Program-made: the position numbers and the translations under genes | From: Portulaca oleracea | Taxonomy: Eukaryota > Streptophyta > Magnoliopsida > Caryophyllales > Portulacaceae | Direction of reading: 5' to 3' | Length of the DNA stretch: 64,000 nt | NCBI GenBank assembly: GCA_029582165.1 | Contig: CM055877.1 | Location: forward strand, 30,834,241 to 30,898,240 | Shown here: positions 35,308-46,709 of the stretch, one piece after another | Layout: the number at the start of each line of letters is the position of its first letter | How positions within the stretch are numbered: the first letter of the stretch is position 1 | Notes under the pieces: model-generated | The model's database searches: none | Told to the model about the DNA's origin: nothing | Seen by the model: the letters and a program-made list of their open reading frames with translations, nothing else

Positions 35308-37276
35308 GCAAGCTCTCCTACAAAGTCCTCTCCATCGTCCCCAGAAGATGTTGAGAAGATGAAACAAAGAATCAAGTATCTCAACAAACAAGTAGCATAC
35401 TACATGCGCCTTCAAGAAAGGGAGAATCTTGAGGAAGTATCAAGTAAATCATCAAGTGGAGAAGGAGAAGAGGACGTTCCAAGAAAGAGGCATGGACGTC
35501 CAAAGGAGGAAAGGTTCGGCTTCAAAGTGGAGATCCCTGAATTTGTTGGTGATCTTGATCCGGAAGTTTATTTGGATTGGATACAAACCGTGGAAAGGGT
35601 CTTTGATCTCAAAGATGTGGAAGATGATAAGAAGGTCAAGTATGTTGCCCTAAAGCTACGAAAGCATGCAAGCATTTGGTGGACAAACTTGCAAAAAGCG
35701 TGAAGCAAAGGGGAAAGATAAGGTGCGTACGTGGGATAAGATGAAAAGAAAGCTCCAAGAAAAGTTCCTACTATCTAGCTACCTACGTGACAACTACTAC
35801 AAATTGCAAAGATTGGTTCAAGGAGGAAGAAGCGTGGAGGAGTACACAAAGGAATTTGAGCATCTACTTTGGAGGTGTGATCTAAAGGAGGACGAGCCAC
35901 AAACTTTGGTGCGTTATCTTTTGGTCTTAATGATGGGATTAGGCACGTTGTGGAATTACAACCATACAAAACTTTGGATGAATTGAGCTCCTTGTCCCTT
36001 AAAGTTGAAAAACAAAGGAGAAATAAGGGAAAGAAGTCTCAAGCCAATACCAAACTCCACAAAAACGCCCACCCTACGTCCCATCCAAACCTCCACCATC
36101 CACGAAACACATTCCCACAAAAATCCACAAAATCAGCCCCGTCCATCCCTAAACCTCACGACCAAGTGACCAAACCCATAGCATCAAGAAAGTGTTTTCG
36201 ATGCCAAGGCTTGGGACATTACGCGAGTGTCCAAACAAGCGAGTAGTGTCTTTGGTGGAATACCAAAGTGCTTTATATGTAGAGCCGAGTATGAGGAAGA
36301 ACAGGAAGTTGGGGTTGGTGCCAAAGAAGAGGAAGATGTAGTAGAAGAATATGTGGAAGGGCGGATGAAGGAGAACTACTTGTGGTAGAAAGGGCCTTGA
36401 ATATCACAAATGTGCCAAAGGATCAACTACAAAGAGAAGCAATATTTCGCCTCGTTGTACCATCCAAGGGAGAGTATGTTCCTTGATCATAGATGGAGGA
36501 GTTGCACCAATGCCGCCTACAACAATGGTCAAGAAGTTGCAAATGGAGATTAGCCCACATCCCACACCCTACACAATACAATGGCTAAGCCTTGCAGGCA
36601 TCCGTGGATCAACGAGTTTTGGTGAGTCTTTCAATTGGAAAGAATTATCAAGATTCATTATGGTGTGATATAGTTCCATGGATACTTGTCATGTTTTGTT
36701 GGGAAGGCCATGGTTATATGATAGACATGTCATACATGATGGGAGGGCCAACACTTACACTCTCACCATCAACCAAAAGAGGATCACTTTGGAACCTCTT
36801 GATCCACCATCTCGGCAAAAGGAGGAGAAACGTCATATTGTGTCAATCATGAAGATGGAGAATCAAGGGTATGAAGAGTATAAGGATCCTATTCTTACAC
36901 ATTTGGAGAAGAAAGAAACGGATCCAAGTATCCACCACCTTTTGAATCTTCCTATGAAGCATATCTTCCATGAGCATCCAAGAGCTATCTACTTGGATCA
37001 CTTGGTTGAAAGGCCAAGAATTCGAAAGGAGGAAAAGCCCAAGTCATCAAGGTACATTGTTTCATGCTAAATGACAAGGGTAAAGTGGTAAGAATAGACT
37101 TGGGGAGTGAGAAGCAACGTGAACAACCCACGTTCACGGTGAAGAAACGCAAATCCAAGTCTTACGGTGTTCGAGAATTGAGCGGAAGAAAGTCTAGGAA
37201 GTTCATCAAAGGAATCTACGATGACTTCAAAGCTTTCAAGAAGAAAGTCTTTGTGAAGAAGGCAAGTGAGAGTTGA
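35308..37276 (+). pseudogene. gag-pro of C unit c0, joined to LTR without leader
   Basis: It begins at the fourth codon of C gag (GCAAGCTCTCC), immediately after the LTR end; the ATG, leader and PBS are missing. A coiled coil (VEKMKQRIKYLNKQVAYYMR) and the Gag core (YLDWIQTVERVFDL, KHASIWWTNLQK) run open to 35703. A one-base change then moves to 35666-35986. The knuckle CFRCQGLGHYAS near 36195 is shifted at its end. The protease and C-terminal parts are in 36483-37070 and the basic tail in 37064-37276. The Gag N-terminal half is clearly different from A, but from the knuckle on it is nearly the same as A. Confidence 0.9.
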
Positions 37277-37316
37277 TTTTTCCAAAGTTTGAGGACAAAC
37301 TTTTCAACCGGGTGTA

Positions 37317-38298
37317 TGATGCATAATTGATGGCCTTATGCATTAAGGTCAACCATGGAGACATCTAATACTCACCTAGAAGGTAGAAGAGTTCAAGTCT
37401 CTCTTTATCTCTACTGAAGGGATCAACTCATGCGGACGTATACCTTTGCTCCTTAATTCAAGGACCGTGAAGCTATCATAGAAGTCATCCTAGAAGGGAT
37501 TATTCTACATTCCAAGAGCTTTCATATGGTTCAAGAATCTTTGAATTTGGATGAGAATCCAAGGAGTTATTCATATTTGTAATATAGTTTAGTATATTGT
37601 TTTCTTTATGATGTAAGCATTAGGATGGATGATGTAAGCCAATATGGGCTAGAGTCTTGAAGTTGTGCACGCCTAAGGGGAAGGGTTTCTACTATAAATA
37701 CCCCCTCCTAGGTGCTTGTAATTCATTCAATTGATTCAAGTCATTCACATTGAATTTTTAGATTTCAAACACATGTTGTGTTCTTTCTAGCCTTTGTGCT
37801 AGGTGTCTTTCGTTTCTCTTTTGAGAGTTTCGAAATATCCCCTTCTTCTAGCTAAGGTTGGCATCCTTAGTGGTGAAAGGAAGGAATTGGAGTATTCTTG
37901 GAGGTGGTGAATCTGTATCCTTCAAAGAATCTTCAAAAGCCATCAACTATCCATCTACCAATCGTCCATTATCTTCCATTTTCAAGTGCTTCATCAAGAA
38001 TTCAACAAGAATTCATCAAGCATTCATCAAGAAACGTGTGATCTTCATTCTACACGTCCAAGCACTTGTTCGTCATCAACGTTCATCATTTGACATTCGT
38101 CCATCCATTGTTCGTTCGTTCATCATTCATTTGTTCATTGTTTCCAATTGTTTGGTAACTTTCTTTCATAGTTCTTTTCATCCATTTCTATGCCATTTTT
38201 GGTTCTTTGGAACTTTGAGATAGAGGATTCTTATCTTCGCTTTTAAAGATCCTTAGATTTTGTGTAATGAGATTGTTCCTTGGTCTCATTATGCATCA
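37317..38298 (+). repeat. LTR-C1 (family C LTR)
   Basis: 982 bases, TGATGCATAATTG start, ATTATGCATCA end, TATAAATA at 37693-37700. It shares the first 50 bases or so and the 3' end with A, while the rest of U3 is specific to C. Confidence 0.93.
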
Positions 38299-38302
38299 AA
38301 TT

Positions 38303-38315
38303 TGGTATTAGAGCT
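38303..38315 (+). promoter_or_regulatory. Primer-binding site of outer C element, one substitution
   Basis: TGGTATTAGAGCT, with C replaced by T relative to the other sites. The same change is present in the duplicate at 63492. Confidence 0.85.
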
Positions 38316-38454
38316 AAGGAGTTTGAATCTCTTAGTTCTTGAAACAATCTTTTTACAATCTTTCCCTCTCCCACACGTTCCCCATCACACGTCCATCACA
38401 AAATTTCATTCCCCATCATCTCTCCATCACACGTCCCCCTTGATAGTTCTTCCA

Positions 38455-38459
38455 AGAAC
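38455..38459 (+). repeat. Target-site duplication, left copy (AGAAC)
   Basis: AGAAC directly before the nested LTR-C2. The same five bases follow LTR-C3 at 42799-42803. Uninterrupted leaders read CCAAGAACTCATC, so one copy plus the element is the insertion. Confidence 0.9.
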
Positions 38460-39457
38460 TGATGCATAATTGATGGCCTTATGCATCAAGGTCAACCATG
38501 GAGACATCTAATACTCACCTAGAAGGTAGAAGAGTTCAAGTCTCTCTTTTGTCTCTCTACTTGGAAGGGATCAACTCAAGCGGACATATACTTTTGCTCC
38601 TTAATTCAAGGATCGTGAAGCTATCATAGAAGTCATCCTAGAAGGGATTATTCTACATTCCAAGAGCTTTCATATGGTTCAAGAATCTTTGAATTTGGAT
38701 GAGAATCCAAGGAGTTATTCATATTTGTAATATAGTTTAGTATATTGTTTTCTTTATGATGTAAGCATTAGGATGGATGATGTAAGCCAATATGGGCTAG
38801 AGTCTTGAAGTTGTGCACGCCTAAGGGGAAGGGTTTCTACTATAAATACCCCCTCCTAGGTGCTTGTAATTCATTCAATTGATTCAAGTCATTCACATTG
38901 AATTTTTAGATTTCAAACACATGTTGTGTTCTTTCTAGCCTTTGTGCTAGGTGTCTTTCGTTTCTCTTTTGAGAGTTTCGAAACATCCCCTTCTTCTAGC
39001 TAAGGTTGGCATCCTTAGTGGTGAAAGGAAGGAATTGGAGTATTCTTGGAGGTGGTGAATCTGTATCCTTCAAAGAATCTTCAAAAGCCATCAACTATCC
39101 ATCTACCAATCGTCCATTATCATCCATTTTCGAGTGCTTCATCAAGAATTCAACAAGAATTCATCAAGCATTCATCAAGAAACGTGAGTTCTTCAACATT
39201 CACGTCCAAGCATTCATTCGTCATCATCATTCATCATTCAACATTCGTCCATTCGTTCACTCGTTCATTCATCATTCGTTTGTTCATTGTTTCCATCTAT
39301 TTGGTAACATTCTTTCATAGTTCTTTCCATCCTTTTTCATCCATTTCTATGCCATTTTTGATTCTTTGGAACTTTGAGAAGGGAGATTCCTATCTTCGTT
39401 TTTAAAGATCCTTAGATTGTGTGTAATGAGATCATTCCTTGGTCCCATTATGCATCA
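38460..39457 (+). repeat. LTR-C2 (left LTR of nested element)
   Basis: 998 bases, TATAAATA at 38841-38848, perfect terminal inverted pair. Confidence 0.94.
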
Positions 39458-39461
39458 AATT

Positions 39462-39474
39462 TGGTATCAGAGCT
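39462..39474 (+). promoter_or_regulatory. Primer-binding site of nested C element
   Basis: Intact TGGTATCAGAGCT after LTR-C2. Confidence 0.9.
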
Positions 39475-39772
39475 AAGGAGTTTGAATCTCTTAGTTCTTG
39501 AAACAATCTTTTACAATCTTTCTCCCCCACACGTTTCCCATCATACGTTTCCCATCACAAAGTTTCATTCATCTCTACATCACACGCCCCCTTGATAGTT
39601 CTTCCAAGAACTCATCAAGAACCCATCAAGAACTCATAAAGAACCCCAAGCTCCACAAAGAACCCAAAACCAAACACAAACCTACCCAAATCCGTCCCAT
39701 ACCCACGTCCCATCCGTGCTAACCTTCCTTCCATGAGTTTCTTGTGATCTTTGTGAATCAAGATAGGTTCTA

Positions 39773-41757
39773 ATGGCGAGTGCAAGCTCTCCTACAAAGT
39801 CCTCTCCATCGTCCCTGTAAGATGTTGAGAAGATGAAACAAAGAATCAAGTATCTCAACAAACAAGTAGCATACTACATGCGCCTTCAAGAAAGGGAGAA
39901 TCTTGAGGAAGTATCAAGTAAATCATCAAGTGGAGAAGGAGAAGAGGACGTTCCAAGAAAGAGGCATGGACGTCCAAAGGAGGAAAGGTTCGGCTTCAAA
40001 GTGGAGATCCCGAATTTGTTGGTGATCTTGATCCTAAGTTTATTTTTATTGGATACAAACCGTTGAAAGGGTCTTTGATCTCAAAGATGTGGAAGATGAT
40101 AAGAAGGTCAAGTATGTTGCCCTAAAGATACGAAAGCATGCAAGCATTTGGTGGACAAACTTGCAAAAGAAGCTGCAAGCAAAGGGGAAAGATAAGGTGC
40201 GTACGTGGGATAAGATGAAAAGAAAGCTCCAAGAAAAGTTCCTACTATCTAGCTACCTACGTGACAACTACTACAAATTGCAAAGATTGGTTCAAGGAGG
40301 AAGAAGCGTGGAGGAGTACACAAAGGAATTTGAGCATCTACTTTGGAGGTGTGATCTAAAGGAGGACGAGCCACAAACTTTGGTACGTTATCTTTTTGGT
40401 CTTAATGATGGGATTAGTACGTTGTTGAATTACAACCATACAAAACTTTGGATGAATTGAGCTCCTTGTCCCTTAAAGTTGAAAAAAGGAGAAATAAGGG
40501 GAAAGAAGTCTCAAGCCAATACCAAACTCCACAAAAAACGCCCCACCCTACGTCCCATCCAAACCCTCCACCATCCACGAAACACATTCCCACAAAAAAT
40601 CCACAAAATCAGCCCCCGTCCATCCCTAAACCTCGACCAAGTGACTAAACCCATAGCATCAAGAAAGTGTTTTCGATGCCAAGGCTTGGGACATTACGCC
40701 TGAGTGTCCAAACAAGCGAGTAGTGTCTTTGGTGGAATACCAAAGTGCTTTATATGTATAGCAGGAGTATGAGGAAGAAGAGGAAGTTGGGGTTGGTGCC
40801 AAAGAAGAGGAAGATGTAGTAGAAGAATATGTGGAAGGGCCAGATGAAGGAGAACTACTTGTGGTAGAAAGGGCCTTGAATATCACAAATGTGCCAAAGG
40901 ATCAACTACAAAGAGAAGCAATATTTCGCTCTCGTTGTACCATCCAAGGGAGAGTATGTTCCTTGATCATAGATGGAGGAGTTGCACCAATGCCGCTCTA
41001 CAACAATGGTCAAGAAGTTGCAAATGGAGATTAGCCCACATCCCACACCCTACACAATACAATGGCTAAGCCTTGCAGGCATCCGTGTGGATCAACGAGT
41101 TTTGGTGAGTCTTTCAATTGGAAAGAATTATCAAGATTCATTATGGTGTGATATAGTTCCCATGGATACTTGTCATGTTTTGTTGGGAAGGCCATGGTTA
41201 TATGATAGACATGTCATACATGATGGGAGGGCCAACACTTACACTCTCACCATCAACCAAAAGAGGATCACTTTGGAACCTCTTGATCCACCATCTCGGA
41301 AAACGGAGGAGAAACGTCATATTGTGTCAATCATGAAGATGGAGAATCAAGGGTATGTAGAGTATAAGGATCCTATTCTTACACATTTGGAGAAGAAAGA
41401 AACGGATCCAAGTATCCACCACCTTTTGAATCTTCCTATGAAGCATATCTTCCATGAGCATCCAAGAGCTATCTACTTGGATCACTTGGTTGACAGGCCA
41501 AGAATTCGAAAGGAAAAAGCCCAAGTCATAAAGGTACATTGTTTCATGCTAAATGACAAGGGTAAAGTGGTAAGAATAGACTTGGGGAGTGAGAAGCAAC
41601 GTGAACAACCCACGTTCACGGTGAAGAAACGCAAATCCAAGTCTTACGGTGTTCGAGAATTGAGCGGAAGAAAGTCTAGGAAGTTCATCAAAGGAATCTC
41701 GATGACTTCAAAGCTTTCAAGAAGAAAGTCTTTGTGAAGAAGGCAAGTGAGAGTTGA
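39773..41757 (+). pseudogene. gag-pro of nested C element (c1)
   Basis: ATG 39773 (MASASSPTKSSPSS) is followed by TAA at 39818-39820, codon 16, where sister copies read CCAGAA, so translation from the normal start stops at once. Downstream, the coiled coil is open from 39833. A frame change lies near 40012-40045 (CCCGAATTTG, CCTAAGTTTA). The Gag core runs 40089-40460, a Pro-rich linker follows, and the knuckle CFRCQGLGHYA is near 40665-40705 with a stop after it. The protease-like domain to the tail is open in 40973-41737. The terminal TGA is at 41755-41757. Confidence 0.9.
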
Positions 41758-41800
41758 TTTTTCCAAAGTTTGAGGACAAACTTTTTCAACCGGGGGTGTA

Positions 41801-42798
41801 TGATGCATAATTGATGGCCTTATGCATCAAGGTCAACCATGGAGACATCTAATACTCACCTAGAAGGTAGAAGAGTTCAAGTCTCTCTTTTATCTCTCTA
41901 CTTGGAAGGGATCAACTCATGAGGACGTATACTTTTGCTCCTTAATTCAAGGACCGTGAAGCTATCATAGAAGTCATCCTAGAAGGGATTATTCTACATT
42001 CCAAGAGCTTTCATATGGTTCAAGAATCTTTGAATTTGGATGAGAATCCAAGGAGTTATTCATATTTGTAATATAGTTTAGTATATTGTTTTCTTTATGA
42101 TGTAAGCATTAGGATGGATGATGTAAGCCAATATGGGCTAGAGTCTTGAAGTTGTGCACGCCTAAGGGGAAGGGTTTCTACTATAAATACCCCCTCCTAG
42201 GTGCTTGTAATTCATTCAATTGATTCAAGTCATTCACATTGAATTTTTAGATTTCAAACACATGTTGTGTTCTTTCTAGCCTTTGTGCTAGGTGTCTTTC
42301 GTTTCTCTTTTGAGAGTTTCGAAACATCCCCTTCTTCTAGCTAAGGTTGGCATCCTTAGTGGTGAAAGGAAGGAATTGGAGTATTCTTGGAGGTGGTGAA
42401 TCTGTATCCTTCAAAGAATCTTCAAAAGCCATCAACTATCCATCTACCAATCGTCCATTATCATCCATTTTCGAGTGCTTCATCAAGAATTCAACAAGAA
42501 TTCATCAAGCATTCATCAAGAAACGTGAGTTCTTCAACATTCACGTCCAAGCATTCATTCGTCATCATCATTCATCATTCATCATTCGTCCATTCGTTCA
42601 CTCGTTCATTCATCATTCGTTTGTTCATTGTTTCCATCTATTTGGTAACCTTCTTTCATAGTTCTTTCCATCCTTTTTCATCCATTTCTATGCCATTTTT
42701 GATTCTTTGGAACTTTGAGAAGGGAGATTCCTATCTTCGTTTTTAAAGATCCTTAGATTGTGTGTAATGAGATCATTCCTTGGTCCCATTATGCATCA
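41801..42798 (+). repeat. LTR-C3 (right LTR of nested element)
   Basis: 998 bases, TATAAATA at 42182-42189. No PBS follows because the target leader resumes at AGAAC. Confidence 0.94.
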
Positions 42799-42803
42799 AG
42801 AAC
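42799..42803 (+). repeat. Target-site duplication, right copy (AGAAC)
   Basis: First five bases after LTR-C3, identical to 38455-38459. The outer leader continues TCATCAAGAACCC. Confidence 0.9.
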
Positions 42804-42965
42804 TCATCAAGAACCCATCAAGAACTCATAAAGAACCCCAAGCTCCACAAAGAACCCAAAAACCAAACATAAGCCTACCCAAATCCGTCCCATACACACG
42901 TCCCATCCGTCCTAACCTTCCTTCCATGAGTTTCTTGTGATCTTTGTGAATCAAGATAGGTTCCA

Positions 42966-44961
42966 ATGGCGAGTGCAAGCTCTCCTACAAAGTCCTCTCC
43001 ATCGTCCCCAGAAAATGTTGAGAAGATGAAACAAAGAATCAAGTATCTCAACAAGCAAGTAGCATACTACATGCGCCTTCAAGATAGGGAGAATCTTGAG
43101 GAAGTATCAAGTAAATCATCAAGTGGAGAAGGAGAAGAGGACGTTCCAAGAAGGAGGCATGGACGTCCAAAGGAGGAAAGGTTCGACTTCAAAGTGGAGA
43201 TCCCCGAATTTGTTGGTGATCTTGATCCGGAAGTTTACTTGGATTGTATACAAACTGGAAAGGGTCTTTGATCTCAAAGATGTGGAAGATGATAAGAAGG
43301 TCAAGTATGTTGCCCTAAAGCTTCGAAACATGCAAGCATTTGGTGGACAAACTTGCAAAAGAAGCTGCAAGCAAAGGGGAAAGATAAGGTGCGTACATGG
43401 GATAAGATGAAAAGAAAGCTCCAAGAAAAGTTCCTACCATCTAGCTACCTACGTGACAACTACTACAAATTGCAAAGATTGGTCCAAGGAGGAAGAAGCG
43501 TGGAGGAGTACACAAAGGAATTTGAGCATCTATTTTGGAGGTGTGATCTAAAGGAGGACGAGCCACAAACTTTGGTACGTTATCTTTTTGGTCTTAATGA
43601 TGGGATTAGACACGTTGTGGAATTACAACCATACAAAACTTTGGATGAATTGAGCTCCTTGTCCCTTAAAGTTGAAAAAAGGAGAAATAAGGGGAAAGAA
43701 GTCTCAAGCCAATACCAAACTCCACAAAAAACGCCCCACCCCACGTCCCATCCAAACCTCCACCATCCACGAAACACATTCCCACAAAAACTCCACAAAA
43801 TCAGCCCCCATCCATCCCTAAACCTCACGACCAAGTGACCAAACCCATAGCATCAAGAAGGTGTTTTCGATGCCAAGGGTTGGGACATTATGCTTCGGAA
43901 TGTCCAAACAAGCGAGTGGTGTCTTTGGTGGAATACCAAAGTGCTTTATATGTAGAGCCGGAGTATGAGGAAGAAGAGGAAGTTGGGGTTGGTGCCAAAG
44001 AAGAGGAAGATGTAGTAGAAGAATATGTGGAAGGGCCAGATGAAGGAGAACTACTTGTGGTAGAAAGGGCCTTGAATATCACAAATGTGCCAAAGGATCA
44101 ACTACAAAGAGAAGCAATATTTCGCTCTCGTTGTACCATCAAAGGGAGAGTATGCTCCTTGATCATAGATGGAGGAAGTTGCACCAATGCCGCCTCTACA
44201 ACAATGGTCAAGAAGTTGCAAATGGAGATTAGCCCACATCCCACACCCTACACAATACAATGGCTAAGCCTTGGGCGAGGCATCCGTGTGGATCAACGAG
44301 TTTTTGTGAGTCTTTCAATTGGAAAGAATTATCAAGATTCATTATGGTGTGATATAGTTCCCATGGATACTTGTCATGTTTTGTTGGGAAGGCCATGGTT
44401 ATATGATAGACATGTCATACATGATGGGAGGGCCAACACTTACACTCTCACCATCAACCAAAAGAGGATCACTTTGGAACCTCTTGATCCACCATCTCGG
44501 CAAAAGGAGGAGAAACGTCATATTGTGTCAATCATGAAAATGGAGAATCAAGGGCATGAAGAGTATAAGGATCCTATTCTTACACATTTGGAGAAGAAAG
44601 AAACGGATCCAAGTATCCACCACCTTTTGAATCTTCCTATGAAGCATATCTTCCATGAGCATCCAAGAGCTATCTACTTGGATCACTTGGTTGAAAGGCC
44701 AAGAATTCGAAAGGAGGAAAAAGCCCAAGTCATAAAGGTACATTGTTTCATGCTAAATGACAAGGGTAAAGTGGTAAGAATAGACTTGGGGAGTGAGAAG
44801 CAACGTGAACAACCCACGTTCACGGTGAAGAAACGCAAATCCAAGTCTTACGGTGTTCGAGAATTGAGCGGAAGAAAGTCTAGAAGTTCATCAAAGGAAT
44901 CTACGATGACTTCAAAGCTTTCAAGAAGAAAGTCTTTGTGAAGAAGGCAAGTGAGAGTTGA
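42966..44961 (+). pseudogene. gag-pro of outer C element (c2), best preserved C copy
   Basis: ATG 42966. Coiled coil and linker are open to 43271. A two-base loss near 43256 and a one-base loss near 43328 cancel, leaving a short out-of-frame stretch with a stop. The Gag core (ASIWWTNLQKK region damaged, EEYTKEFEHLFWRCDL intact) is open in 43353-43838. After a frame change in the Pro-rich linker, 43835-44941 holds the knuckle CFRCQGLGHYASECP, the acidic linker, the retropepsin-like domain (IIDGGSCTNAAS, VLLGRPWLYDR) and most of the basic tail. A one-base loss near 44882 scrambles the last residues before the usual TGA at 44959-44961. The reading frame is interrupted in the leader by the nested element but not within gag. 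Confidence 0.92.
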
Positions 44962-45004
44962 TTTTTCCAAAGTTTGAGGACAAACTTTTTCAACCGGGGG
45001 TGTA

Positions 45005-45974
45005 TGATGCATAATTGATGGCCTTATGCATTAAGGTCAACCATGGAGACATCTAATACTCACCTAGAAGGTAGAAGAGTTCAAGTCTCTCTTTTATCTC
45101 TCTACTGAAGGGATCAACTCATGACGTATACTTTGCTCCTTAATTCAAGGACCGTGAAGCTATCATAGAAGTCATCCTAGAAGGGATTATTCTACATTCC
45201 AAGAGCTTTCATATGGTTCAAGAATCTTTGAATTTGGATGAGAATCCAAGGAGTTATTCATATTTGTAATATAGTTTAGTATATTGTTTTCTTTATGATG
45301 TAAGCATTAGGATGGATGATGTAAGCCAATATGGGCTAGAGTCTTGAAGTTGTGCACGCCTAAGGAAGGGTTTCTACTATAAATACCTCCTAGGTGCTTG
45401 TAATTCACTCAATTGAGTCAAGTCATTCACATTGAATTTTTAGATTTCAAACACATGTTGTGTTCTTTCTAGCCTTTGTGCTAGGTGTCTTTCGTTTCTT
45501 TGAGAGTTTCAAATATCCCTTCTTCTAGCTAAGGTTGGCATCCTTAGTGGTGAAAGGAAGGAATTGGAGTATTCTCGAGGTGGTGAATCTGTATCCTTCA
45601 AAGAATCTTCAAAAGCCATCAACTATCCATCTACCAATCGTCCATTATCTTCCATTTTCAAGTGCTTCATCAAGAATTCAACAAGAATTCATCAAGCATT
45701 CATCAAGAAACGTGTGATCTTCATTCTACACGTCCAAGCACTTGTTCGCCATCAACGCTCATCATTTGACATTCGCCCATCCATTGTTCGCTCGCTCATC
45801 ATTCATTTGTTCATTGTTTCCAATTGTTTGGTAATTTTCTTTCATAGTTCTTTTCATCCATTTCTATGCCATTTTTGATTCTTTGGAACTTTGAGATAGA
45901 GGATTCTTACCTTCGCTTTTAAAGATCCTTAGATTTTGTGTAATGAGATTATTCTTTGGTCTCATTATGCATCA
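45005..45974 (+). repeat. LTR-C4 (family C LTR), no PBS after it
   Basis: 970 bases, TATAAATA at 45378-45385. It is preceded by ccgggggtg and abuts internal protease-coding DNA (CTAAGCC) directly at CATCA. Confidence 0.92.
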
Positions 45975-46668
45975 CTAAGCCTTGGGCGAGGCATCCGTGT
46001 GGATCAACGAGTTTTGGTGAGTCTTTCAATTGGAAAGAATTATCAAGATTCATTATGGTGTGATATAGTTCCCATGGATACTTGTCATGTTTTATTGGGA
46101 AGGCCATGGTTATATGATAGACATGTCATACATGATGGGAGGGCCAACACTTACACTCTCACCATCAACCAAAAGAGGATCACTTTGGCACCTCTTGATC
46201 CACCATCTCGGCAAAAGGAGAAACGTCATATTGTGTCAATCATGAAGATGGATTATCAAGGGCATGAAGAGTATAAGGATCCTATTCTTACACATTTGGA
46301 GAAGAATGAAACGGATCCAAGTATCCATCACATTTTGAAACTTCCCACGAAGCATATCTTCCATGAGCATCCAAAAGATATCTACTTAGATCACTTGGTT
46401 GAAAGGCCAAAATTGAAAGGATGAAATAGCCCAAGTCATCAAGGTACATTGTTTCATGCTAAATGACAAGGGTAAAGTGGTAAGAATAGACTTGGGAAGT
46501 GAGAAGCGACATGAACAACCCACGTTCAAGATGGGGAAACGCAAATCCAAGTCTTATGGTGTTCGAGAATTGATCGGAAGAAAGTTTAAGAAGTTCATCA
46601 AAGGAATCTATGATGACTTCAAAGCTTTCAAGAAGAAAGTCTTTGTGAAGAAGGCAAGTAAGAGTTGA
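45975..46668 (+). pseudogene. Recombinant C/A pro remnant (a9), 5' truncated
   Basis: It starts in the middle of the protease-like domain (LSLGRGIRVDQRVLVSLSIG). The first part carries C-type bases (CTAAGCCTTGGGCGAGG, TTCATTATGG). From about 46094 it carries A-type bases (TTTTATTGGG, TTGGCACCTC). The crossover therefore lies in about 46052-46094. The tail is intact apart from a frame change near 46412 and ends at 46668 with KKASKS. The catalytic Asp region is absent. Confidence 0.88.
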
Positions 46669-46709
46669 TTTTCCAAAGTTTGAGGGCAAACTTTTCAACC
46701 GGGGGTGTA

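Larger units (their letters stand above)
38460..42798 (+). mobile_element. Complete nested family C gag-pro element with TSD
   Basis: 4339 bases: LTR-C2 (998), PBS, leader, gag-pro, polypurine tract ccgggggtg, LTR-C3 (998). Both LTRs are full length and end TG...CA. It is flanked by a perfect AGAAC target duplication. By eye about seven substitutions separate the LTRs, suggesting fairly recent integration. It carries no pol, so it must have been mobilised by proteins made elsewhere. Confidence 0.93.
37317..45974 (+). mobile_element. Outer family C element, interrupted by a nested C element
   Basis: LTR-C1 (37317-38298), mutated PBS, leader to 38459, nested element 38460-42798, then leader and gag-pro from 42799, polypurine tract and LTR-C4 (45005-45974). 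The leader reads continuously when the nested element and one copy of AGAAC are removed. On the left it shares LTR-C1 with the preceding C unit; on the right LTR-C4 abuts internal DNA from CTAAG. Confidence 0.9.

Noticed and set aside
35272..35703. LTR-gag in-frame fusion reading CNVIFWSHYAS followed by C gag; similarly at 45936
   Set aside because: The open frame begins with TTG, not ATG, and being in frame is a one-in-three chance; the third such junction (32703) is not in that frame. No support for translation.
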